The notes under the pieces were generated by a model that saw nothing but the letters and a program-made list of their open reading frames with translations, was not told the DNA's origin and ran no database searches. Below, in pieces: positions 7,689 through 13,447 of a stretch of 15,656 nt of DNA. Location: contig DATFCQ010000217.1 of assembly GCA_035252905.1 (NCBI GenBank), forward strand, positions 1 through 15,656. The letters run 5' to 3'. A program made the translations under genes and the position numbers. How positions within the stretch are numbered: position 1 is the first letter of the stretch; every line of letters starts with the position of its first letter. The DNA is from AP-15 sp035252905 (GTDB lineage: Bacteria; Pseudomonadota; Alphaproteobacteria; ATCC43930; CGMCC-115725).

Positions 7689-7757
7689 TCCTGAGGAGCC
7701 GCCGCAGGCGGCGTCTCGCCCTTCGACAAGAGCTCAGGAGGCGGCGGCTCCTCAGGA
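7689..7757. repeat. Palindromic element with perfect 17-bp arms
   Basis: TCCTGAGGAGCCGCCGC (7689-7705) and its exact reverse complement (7741-7757) flank 35 bases that include CTCGCCCTTCGA. It lies between a CTTCGAGACGCGCC stretch (about 7652-7665) and a GGCGCTCCTCAGCATGAGG stretch (about 7758-7777), suggesting one palindromic repeat inserted inside another. Confidence 0.65.
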
Positions 7758-7836
7758 GGGCGCTCCTCAGCATGAGGATGTCCTTGATGGCCTTAAGAAA
7801 GATCCTCATCCCCAGCCTTCACCGGGGCAGGCTCTG

Positions 7837-7903
7837 AGGCGCCTCGCGAAGCGAGGCCTCGCCCTTCGAGATGCCGCCGCCAGGCGGCGGCTCCTCAGGG
7901 GAC
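7837..7903. repeat. Second palindromic element related to 7689-7757
   Basis: It contains CTCGCGAAGCGAG, CTCGCCCTTCGAG and a GCCGCCGC-CA-GGCGGCGG hairpin followed by CTCCTCAGGGG. It shares CTCGCCCTTCGA and GCGGCGGCTCCTCAGG with the element 100 bp to the left, so both belong to one REP-like family. Confidence 0.55.
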
Positions 7904-7950
7904 TTAGGACGCCGATCCAGCGGAAATCCGAATTCTTGCCCAGCCTCGCA

Positions 7951-7995
7951 GCGTATTCCGCCGACTTCGCGGCATGACGATGGAAACAGGCTGTG
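7951..7995. repeat. Dispersed ~45-bp repeat, copy B
   Basis: GCGTATTCCGCCGACTTC is identical over 18 bases to copy C at 10695 and matches copy A over 15. The rest (GGCATGACGA, AAACAGGCTGTGA) is diverged but aligned. It lies 22 bases upstream of the Fur-box-like palindrome, and unlike copies A and C it is at a gene's 5' side. Confidence 0.7.
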
Positions 7996-8009
7996 AACGC
8001 CTCGGAAAG

Positions 8010-8043
8010 CTTGCAATTGCGAGTTACTCGCATTACCCCTGGC
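8010..8043 (+). promoter_or_regulatory. Fur-box-like operator and promoter of the iron gene pair
   Basis: The core at 8018-8032 is a perfect 7-1-7 palindrome, TGCGAGT-T-ACTCGCA. This is the geometry of Fur boxes, with GCGA arms as recalled for some alphaproteobacterial iron genes. The 34-bp segment recurs with two mismatches before the porin gene (13370-13403). TTGCAA (8011-8016) followed 17 bases later by TACCCC could be a promoter whose spacer is covered by the palindrome, giving repression by a bound Fur protein. Binding by Fur is inferred from geometry and from the iron genes downstream. Confidence 0.6.
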
Positions 8044-8070
8044 GCCTCTGCTGCTCCGATCCGCCTCGCA

Positions 8071-9501
8071 ATGACCCGACAGACCCTCGCCGACAGCCCC
8101 GCCTCCGTGCCTCCCTTCCACCGCGACGGGCTCTGGCCCGCCGCGGCCGCGCGCATCGAGAGCTTTGCCGTGCGCCACCGGCGCAAGCTCGTCTTTGTCC
8201 ATGCTGCGATGTTCGGGTTGTTTGCGGCCTTGATGATCGGGCCGCTGCTGCTGCCCCCTGCGCCGTCCGGCGTTTTCGCCAGCCTTGCCGGTTTTGCGAC
8301 CTTTATCGTCTGGGGCGTGTGGTTTCCGCTCGTGTTCCTGTCGGTGATCGTCTCGGGGCGGAGCTGGTGCGGGCTCTTGTGCCCGATGGGCGCAGCCTCC
8401 GAATGGGCAAACCGGATCGGGCTCAACCGGCCGATCCCGCACTGGGTGCAGTGGCCGGGGACGCCGGTCGTCAGCTTCGTAGTGGTCACGATCTGGGCGC
8501 AGACGGCCGGGGCGCGCGACCATGCCGAGGCGATGGCGATCGTGTTCGGCAGCACTCTCGCCGCCGCCCTCTTGCTCGGCTTTCTGTTCGGACGCCGCAA
8601 GCGCGCCTGGTGCCGCCACATGTGTCCGATCGGCCTGCTGCTCGGCGTCTATTCCCGGATCGGGATCGTCGACTTCCATCCGAAGCGGCCGCGACCGGGC
8701 GGCGACCACTGGACCGAACGCACCGCCTGCCCGACCCTGATCGATCTCGACCGCAAGACCGAGTCGCGCCACTGCATCGCCTGCCACGGCTGCGTCAGCC
8801 CGGCCGCGAAGGGCGGGCTCTATTTCCGTCTGCGCCGGCTCGGCGCGGAGGTCGCGGCGATCCGCGACCACAATCCGAACCTGGCCGAGGTCCTATTTCT
8901 CTTTGTCGGGACCGGGGTCTCCCTCGGCGGCTTTTTGTGGCTGGTGCTGCCGTCCTACCAGTCGTTGCGGCTCGCGCTCGGCAACTGGGCAATCGGGCAC
9001 GGCTGGGACTGGTTCGGTATGCCGGGGCCGGTGTGGCTGATGGCCAACTACCCCGCCGAACGCGAGGTCTTCCGCTGGCTCGACTTCCTTCTGATCGCGG
9101 GATACATGCTCGCCTGGACGATCGGCATGACCGCGCTCCTTGGCGCGGCGACGGCCGGCTCGGCGTGGCTGTCGGGGCGGCTCGGCGGCGACCGGGACTT
9201 TCGCCGCCGTTTTGTCGAGCTCGGTTATCAGTTCCTGCCGATCGCAATGGTGTCATTGCTGCTCGGCCTCGGCGGCAATCTGTTCTCCACCCTGGCCGCG
9301 CTGGGCCTCGGAGCGGGTGCAACCGCCGCCGCAAAAGCCGGGCTGTTTGCGGCGGGCGGGCTGTGGAGCCTCGTTCTCGGCGAACGCCTGCTCGCGCGCC
9401 AGGGCGTCGGCGCCGGACGCCGCTGGCTCGCCCTATTGCCCGGCCTCCTCGGTTCGCTCGCGATCGGCGCGGCTTGGTATCCGGCGGTCTTTCTCTCGTG
9501 A
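8071..9501 (+). CDS. FtrD-like 4Fe-4S polyferredoxin membrane protein
   Basis: A 476-residue inner-membrane protein of the NapH/NosR/FixG-like 4Fe-4S group, probably FtrD-type since a P19 protein follows. Hydrophobic spans lie at about 40-62, 72-95, 131-144, 155-173, 271-293, 335-360, 384-404, 408-435 and 452-474. Two CxxxCP motifs flank the membrane loops (Cys100/Cys104, Cys181/Cys185), and a ferredoxin-like set follows (Cys220, Cys235, Cys238, Cys241). In the Ftr system FtrD is thought to accept or deliver electrons for Fe(II)/Fe(III) handling. ATG 8071 was preferred over an in-frame GTG at 7993 because the latter would put the operator and repeat B inside the gene; its ribosome binding site is weak. 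The usual CxxCxxxCP second motif is incomplete (CVSPAAK). The P19 gene starts 45 bp on. Confidence 0.8.
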   Translation: MTRQTLADSPASVPPFHRDGLWPAAAARIESFAVRHRRKLVFVHAAMFGLFAALMIGPLLLPPAPSGVFASLAGFATFIVWGVWFPLVFLSVIVSGRSWCGLLCPMGAASEWANRIGLNRPIPHWVQWPGTPVVSFVVVTIWAQTAGARDHAEAMAIVFGSTLAAALLLGFLFGRRKRAWCRHMCPIGLLLGVYSRIGIVDFHPKRPRPGGDHWTERTACPTLIDLDRKTESRHCIACHGCVSPAAKGGLYFRLRRLGAEVAAIRDHNPNLAEVLFLFVGTGVSLGGFLWLVLPSYQSLRLALGNWAIGHGWDWFGMPGPVWLMANYPAEREVFRWLDFLLIAGYMLAWTIGMTALLGAATAGSAWLSGRLGGDRDFRRRFVELGYQFLPIAMVSLLLGLGGNLFSTLAALGLGAGATAAAKAGLFAAGGLWSLVLGERLLARQGVGAGRRWLALLPGLLGSLAIGAAWYPAVFLS

Positions 9502-9546
9502 ATTTTCCGTTCCCCGGCATCCCCGACGCCATAGCGAGGCCCCGCA

Positions 9547-10092
9547 ATGATCACCCGACGGGCGCAAACCGTATTCTGCATGCTCTGCATGCTCGCGACG
9601 ATCTGGCCGGCCGCCGGGCTCGCGGCCGAACTGCCTGCGGGCAAGCCGGTACAACGGGACGGGATGCAGGTCATGGCGGTCTACCTGCAGCCGGTCAGGA
9701 TGGAGCCGCAGATGGCCGGCCAGGACCCTGCCCGCACCGACATTCACCTTGAGGCCGACATCCACGCTTTGGCAAACAATAAGAACGGCTTTGCGCAGGA
9801 CGCCTGGATCCCGTATCTGCGGGTCCATTACACTCTGGCCAAGGACGGCAGCGATTGGCGGGCGCAGGGCTTGCTGGATCCGATGGTCGCCGCCGACGGG
9901 CCGCATTACGGGGCGAACGTCAAGCTCGACGGGCCCGGCGCCTACGAACTCGTCCTCCATATCGAGCCGCCGTCGGTCAACGGCTTCATGCGCCACACCG
10001 ACAAGGAGACCGGAGTGGCGGCATGGTGGGCGCCGTTCGACTACCGGGGCCATTTCGCCTTTGTCGGAACCGGCAAGAAAGGGGCTTATTAA
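9547..10092 (+). CDS. ftrA: P19/FtrA-type periplasmic iron-binding protein
   Basis: A 181-residue exported protein of the P19/Tp34/FetP family, which binds iron (and copper) in the periplasm for high-affinity iron uptake. Residues 1-27 are a signal peptide ending GLAA. Family landmarks: TDIHLEADIHA (64-74, His67, Glu69, His73), NGFAQDAWIPYL (80-91), and DPMVAADGPHYGANVK (111-126, Met113, His120), the last being a near-invariant segment. Metal ligands are assigned by similarity to the Campylobacter protein, not measured. It starts 45 bp after the FtrD-like gene with GAGG about 8 bases before ATG, so the two form one operon. FtrB (cupredoxin) and FtrC (Ftr1 permease) partners are absent from the window. 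Mature start and family are firm; the symbol is by family analogy. Confidence 0.88.
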   Translation: MITRRAQTVFCMLCMLATIWPAAGLAAELPAGKPVQRDGMQVMAVYLQPVRMEPQMAGQDPARTDIHLEADIHALANNKNGFAQDAWIPYLRVHYTLAKDGSDWRAQGLLDPMVAADGPHYGANVKLDGPGAYELVLHIEPPSVNGFMRHTDKETGVAAWWAPFDYRGHFAFVGTGKKGAY

Positions 10093-10138
10093 GGACCCGC
10101 CGGCCGCAATATTGGCGGAGGCGATCGCGGGATATCGG

Positions 10139-10151
10139 GATATACTATGTC
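10139..10151. promoter_or_regulatory. AT-rich imperfect palindrome before the Zur-type gene
   Basis: GATATACTATGTC reads as a 6-1-6 inverted repeat with two G-T type mismatches, 27 bases before the ATG at 10179. It could be a Zur autoregulatory site or a -10 region (TATACT). It differs from the box before znuA, so the assignment is weak. Confidence 0.25.
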
Positions 10152-10178
10152 TATGGAGGCGCCGCTGCGGGATCGGTG

Positions 10179-10667
10179 ATGGACGCGAACGGGCGACACG
10201 CCATCGGCACAAGGCTGGACAAGGCGGCAGCGGCGTGCGCGCGGCGGGGCGCCCAGTTGACCGAATTGCGCCGGCGCGTGCTCGGCCTGATCCTGGAAGC
10301 CGACGGCCCGGTAACCGCCTATCAGCTCCTCGACCGCCTGAAGGAGGCGCGCAAGGGCGCGGTGCCGCCGACGATCTATCGCGCGCTCTATTTCCTGATG
10401 GAACAAAGATTGATCCACAAGGTCGAGCGCCTGAATGCGTTCATCCCCTGCATCGAGGCCGGGCACCGGCACCCCGTGCAGTTCCTGATCTGCCGCCGCT
10501 GCGGCACCGTGGCCGAGATCGAGGACCGCGCCGCCGCACGGGCATTGGAGCACGCCGCCGAACGCGCCGGCTTCCACCCGCACCACGCCATCGTCGAGAT
10601 CGAGGGCACCTGCGCGGCCTGTCTTCATCCCTCCCGGATCGGGCCGCCGCCGGAGACCGGCCCGTGA
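10179..10667 (+). CDS. zur: Zinc uptake regulator Zur (Fur family)
   Basis: A 162-residue metal-sensing repressor. The N-terminal winged helix (about 15-88) contains LTELRRRVLGLILE, AYQLLDRLKE and the recognition stretch PPTIYRALYFLMEQRLIHKVE. The C-terminal dimer domain has FIPC (Cys91), GHRH (His96, His98), QFLICRRCG and TCAACLH; the CxxC pairs Cys105/Cys108 and Cys145/Cys148 form the structural zinc site. NAFIPC and QFLICRRCG favour Zur over Fur, PerR or Mur. It is expected to repress znuACB, which ends 60 bp downstream in convergent orientation. ATG 10179 is used; the GTG just before it (10176) is an alternative, and no strong ribosome binding site is seen. It lies 86 bp after the iron gene pair on the same strand and could receive read-through. 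Confidence 0.86.
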   Translation: MDANGRHAIGTRLDKAAAACARRGAQLTELRRRVLGLILEADGPVTAYQLLDRLKEARKGAVPPTIYRALYFLMEQRLIHKVERLNAFIPCIEAGHRHPVQFLICRRCGTVAEIEDRAAARALEHAAERAGFHPHHAIVEIEGTCAACLHPSRIGPPPETGP

Positions 10668-10694
10668 GGCGTGAGCGCACCCGTATGCGGCACA

Positions 10695-10741
10695 GCGTAT
10701 TCCGCCGACTTCGGCGCGACGACGACTCAAACAGGCTCTGA
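10695..10741. repeat. Dispersed ~45-bp repeat, copy C, overlapping the znuB end
   Basis: The copy begins GCGTATTCCGCCGACTTC and ends AAACAGGCTCTGA. The last four znuB codons and its TGA stop (10727-10729) are inside it, so the repeat sets the protein's C-terminus (residues SEPV). It separates the convergent zur and znuB genes. Confidence 0.75.
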
Positions 10742-11551
10742 GCGCGGAGCGGCGGCCAGCCTTGCCGCTATCGGCCGGGGCAGGGCGGCGCAGAGATAGG
10801 CCGCAGCGCTCAATGCGGTGATCCAGAAGCTGCTCGGCCAGTCGGTGTAAAAGGCCAGCGCAATACCGAGCCAGGCCTCGGCGAGCGCCAATACCACCGA
10901 CAACAGGAGGCCCGCGCGCACCGTGCGGGTCACGAGCTGGGCCGCCGCGGCAGGGCCGACCATCAAGGCGAACACCAGCAATACGCCGACGATCTGCGCG
11001 CATTCGGCGGTCGCCACTGCGACGATCGCCAGAAACAGCGTGGCGTAGAGCCGCAACGAGACCCCCTTTGCCTCGGCCAGTTCCGGCTGCAGGCTGGCGA
11101 ACAAGAGCGGGCGGGAGATCACCGCGAGGGCGGCAAGGCTGGCCGCGCCGAGCGCAAGGAGGGTCCAGACGGTGCCGATGTCGACGGCCAGCACATTGCC
11201 GAACAGCAGGGTCGTCGCCTGCACCGCCGAGGACGTGAAGAAATGCAGAAAGAGGAGGCCGAGGCCGAGCGAGACGGCGAGCACGAGCCCGATCGCCACG
11301 TCCCGCTGGGTCAGCCGTTCCCCCATCAGGCCCATGCCGATGCCGGCAACCAGGGTCATCAGGATCAAGCCCCATAAGGGCGCGGCGCCGACGAGGACCG
11401 CGCCGGTCGCTCCGGTGAAGCCGACATGCGCCAGCGCGTGTCCGGCAAAACTCTGGCCCCGCAAGACCAGAAAATAGCCGACCGTGCCGGCGACGACCGC
11501 AACGATCGCGGCCGCGGCAAAAGCCTGGCGCATGAAGTCATACTGGAGCAT
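10727..11551 (-). CDS. znuB: Zinc ABC transporter permease ZnuB
   Basis: A 274-residue ABC-3 family inner-membrane permease that moves zinc (or manganese) delivered by ZnuA. Its span pattern gives about eight hydrophobic segments. FAGHALAHVGFTGATGAVL near residue 35 and IVGVLLVFALMVGPAAAAQ near 190 are conserved family segments. ATG 11551 was chosen because GGAG lies 8 bases upstream; a second ATG 18 bases later also fits. It overlaps the znuC 3' end by 14 bases, which points to translational coupling. The C-terminus is set by an inserted repeat, so the final residues are probably not conserved. Confidence 0.9.
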   Translation of the reverse strand: MLQYDFMRQAFAAAAIVAVVAGTVGYFLVLRGQSFAGHALAHVGFTGATGAVLVGAAPLWGLILMTLVAGIGMGLMGERLTQRDVAIGLVLAVSLGLGLLFLHFFTSSAVQATTLLFGNVLAVDIGTVWTLLALGAASLAALAVISRPLLFASLQPELAEAKGVSLRLYATLFLAIVAVATAECAQIVGVLLVFALMVGPAAAAQLVTRTVRAGLLLSVVLALAEAWLGIALAFYTDWPSSFWITALSAAAYLCAALPRPIAARLAAAPRSEPV

Positions 11552-12386
11552 GGCCCGGCTCCGTGGTTCCCCTGTGTTGCCGATCGGCCGGGTCGGCTTC
11601 GTGCCGATGCGCATCCCGCTCCAGGTGATAGCCGCCGGACATCACAAAGATGCGGTCCTTGAGGCGCACCACCTCGATCGCCGACCCGTAGAGCCGCGAC
11701 AGGACCGGACCGGTGATGACCTCGTCGACCGTCCCGAGCGCCGCCTGGCCGCGCCCCAGATACAAGACCCGATCGATCACGCCGAGCAGCGGGTTCACTT
11801 CGTGCGCGCTGAACAACACGGTCATGCCCAGCTCGACCCGGAGCCCTTCGACCAAGGTGACCACCTCGCGCTGACGGTGCGGGTCGAGGCTCAAGAGCGG
11901 TTCGTCCAACAGCAACAGGCGCGGACGGCCGATCAGCGCCTGGGCGAGCAGCAGGCGCTGCCGCTCGCCGCCCGAGACCTCGGCAAGGGGCCGGCGGGCC
12001 AGCGCGCGCGCGCCGACCAGATCGAGCGCGCGGTCGATGTCCGCCCGGCCGGCCTTGCCGGGGAACGGCAGGCCGCAGCGGTGGCCGTTGACGGCACTGG
12101 CGACAAAGTCCCAGCCGTTGAGGTGCGCGCTCGCCGCCGCTCCCCGGGTCTGCGGCATATAGCCGATCGCAGGATTGCCGCGCCGGGCCGGCCGGCCGAG
12201 CACGCAAATACGGCCCGGCCGCGGCGGCACCAGACCCAGGACGGCCCGCATCAACGTGGTCTTGCCGGCGCCGTTCGGCCCAAGCACGCCGACAAACTCG
12301 CGCGCCCCGATCGCGAGATTGACGCCGGCCAGCACCGCGCGGCCGCCGAGCGACAGGGAGACGTCACAAAATGCGATCGCGTCCAT
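11538..12386 (-). CDS. znuC: Zinc ABC transporter ATP-binding protein ZnuC
   Basis: A 282-residue cytosolic ATPase that powers zinc uptake with ZnuB. Walker A is GPNGAGKT (36-43), the Q-loop Gln80, the signature VSGGERQR (137-144), Walker B LLLLDEP (157-163) and the switch His195 (SAHEV). The tail after residue 250 is rich in His (254, 260, 262, 271, 279) and polar residues, as in some ZnuC proteins, and could bind zinc; part of it is read in the overlap with znuB. It begins 6 bases after the znuA stop, with GGGTGAGAG as ribosome binding site overlapping that stop. Confidence 0.93.
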   Translation of the reverse strand: MDAIAFCDVSLSLGGRAVLAGVNLAIGAREFVGVLGPNGAGKTTLMRAVLGLVPPRPGRICVLGRPARRGNPAIGYMPQTRGAAASAHLNGWDFVASAVNGHRCGLPFPGKAGRADIDRALDLVGARALARRPLAEVSGGERQRLLLAQALIGRPRLLLLDEPLLSLDPHRQREVVTLVEGLRVELGMTVLFSAHEVNPLLGVIDRVLYLGRGQAALGTVDEVITGPVLSRLYGSAIEVVRLKDRIFVMSGGYHLERDAHRHEADPADRQHRGTTEPGHAPV

Positions 12387-12392
12387 CGGCTC

Positions 12393-13256
12393 TCACCCGG
12401 GCAGCGCCCGCGCGACGGCGTCGAGTTCGCTCGCAATCCATGCCTGATAATCCTCTCCCGGCGGTTCGGTCTCGCTGACCGCCACCACCGGGATGTGCGC
12501 GGCCTCGGCGAGCTTCACCATGCGCTCGGCGGTCGGGTCCGAAGCCTGGCTGTTGTAGACGAGGAGGCGCACCTGATGCGTCGCGAGATCGTGCTCGAAA
12601 TTTGCAATGTCGGAGGCGCCCGGCTCGGTGCCGTTCATCACCGCGAGCTGGAACCGCGGGTTGCGGACAGGCATGCCCAGAGCCGCGAGCATATAGCCGA
12701 AAACCGGCTCGGTGGCGGCCGCCGGAACGCCGGAGAGGCGCCGGCGCAGGGCGGCGATCCTGGCCTCCAAGGGCTCGATCGATTGCCGAAACCGCGCGAA
12801 GCGGCGCCGGTAATCGGAGCGATGCGCCGGATCGACGCCGCCGAGATCCGCCGCCAATGCGCCGGCGAGCGCCACCATTGTCGCCGGGTCGTACCAGATA
12901 TGCGGGTTGTCGCCCGCTCGCCGGCCCGCCAATGCGGCGACGACGAGGGTCTTGCGGTCGGTACGTTGCGTCGCCTGCAGCAGCTTTTCGGCCCAGGGGT
13001 CGTAACCAAGACCGTTGCAGATGACGATCCGCGCGGCGGAGACGGCGCGCGCCACGGAGGGGCTGGCCTCGAACAGGTGCGGATCCCGGCCGGGATTGTT
13101 CAGAATGCTCGTCACCGCGACGTCCGGCCCGCCGATCTGCCGCGCGACGTCGCCGTAAAAATTCTCGGCGGCGACGATCGTGACGGCTCCCCGGCTCGAC
13201 GCCGCAGAAGCCGACAGCAGAGCGAGGGCAGCCATCAGGACGGAGAGCGGCCTCAT
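12393..13256 (-). CDS. znuA: Zinc-type ABC transporter substrate-binding protein ZnuA
   Basis: A 287-residue periplasmic binding protein (cluster A-I, Zn/Mn family) that hands metal to ZnuB/ZnuC. Residues 1-24 are a signal peptide. Metal ligand candidates are His60 (GRDPHLFEASPS) and His119 (DNPHIWYDP). The usual third His before the FGY segment is replaced: TEPVFGYMLAALGM has Glu183 there. The long His/Asp-rich loop of E. coli ZnuA is missing. Acidic residues near SETEPPGED (261-269) may complete the site. Zinc is favoured because of zur and the operon, but another divalent metal is possible. GGAG lies 7 bases before the ATG at 13256 and the signal peptide supports that start over an upstream frame opening. 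Confidence 0.85.
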   Translation of the reverse strand: MRPLSVLMAALALLSASAASSRGAVTIVAAENFYGDVARQIGGPDVAVTSILNNPGRDPHLFEASPSVARAVSAARIVICNGLGYDPWAEKLLQATQRTDRKTLVVAALAGRRAGDNPHIWYDPATMVALAGALAADLGGVDPAHRSDYRRRFARFRQSIEPLEARIAALRRRLSGVPAAATEPVFGYMLAALGMPVRNPRFQLAVMNGTEPGASDIANFEHDLATHQVRLLVYNSQASDPTAERMVKLAEAAHIPVVAVSETEPPGEDYQAWIASELDAVARALPG

Positions 13257-13301
13257 GCGGGTGCTCCGGGAGGCGATCAGGGGCAGGCGGCGGCTTGCCG
13301 A

Positions 13302-13317
13302 GATGCTATAACGTATC
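13302..13317 (-). promoter_or_regulatory. Zur-box-like palindrome upstream of znuA
   Basis: GATGCTATAACGTATC is an imperfect inverted repeat with a TATAAC centre, close to the alphaproteobacterial Zur pattern (TGTTATAACATAAC type). It sits 46 to 61 bases before the znuA ATG, and TATAGC on the minus strand inside it may be the -10. The match to the consensus is partial, so binding is inferred. Confidence 0.45.
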
Positions 13318-13369
13318 GCTCGATCCGTCCAATTGGAAGAGTGTAAGACGCCATCGGCAGTGCGGAACA

Positions 13370-13403
13370 CTTGCAATTGCGAGTTATTCGCAGTACCCCT
13401 GGC
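13370..13403 (+). promoter_or_regulatory. Fur-box-like operator upstream of the porin gene
   Basis: The segment differs from 8010-8043 at two of 34 positions. The palindrome (13378-13392) is TGCGAGT-T-ATTCGCA, with one arm mismatch. TTGCAA (13371) and TACCCC (13394) have 17-base spacing, as in the iron promoter. It lies 44 bases before the porin ATG, in the znuA-porin divergent region. Confidence 0.55.
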
Positions 13404-13447
13404 ATCCCGCCATTTCCGCGGGAAAGCCGGCGGCGAGGAGACAGAGG

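Larger units (their letters stand above)
7441..8070. other. 630-bp repeat-filled intergenic region between nadE and the iron genes
   Basis: No gene is supported. It should contain the promoter of nadE (minus strand) and that of the FtrD-type gene (plus strand). From left to right it holds an 18-bp piece related to the 5219-5325 fold-back (7581-7598), a perfect 17-bp inverted repeat (7689-7757), a related palindromic element (7837-7903), dispersed repeat copy B (7951-7995) and a Fur-box-like palindrome (8018-8032). Open frames on both strands here are products of the repeats and GC bias. Confidence 0.6.

Noticed and set aside
7441..7809. N-terminal extension of nadE to 7809
   Set aside because: The extension encodes low-complexity repeat-derived sequence, while the ATG at 7440 gives the family's normal N-terminus.
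7974..9752. Long plus-strand frame over the FtrD-like gene
   Set aside because: Its translation is Arg/Pro-rich and it crosses the stop and start of two recognised genes in another frame.
11484..13346. Long plus-strand open frame over the znu operon
   Set aside because: It spans three well-identified minus-strand genes and their junctions, so it is a shadow of their third-position GC bias.
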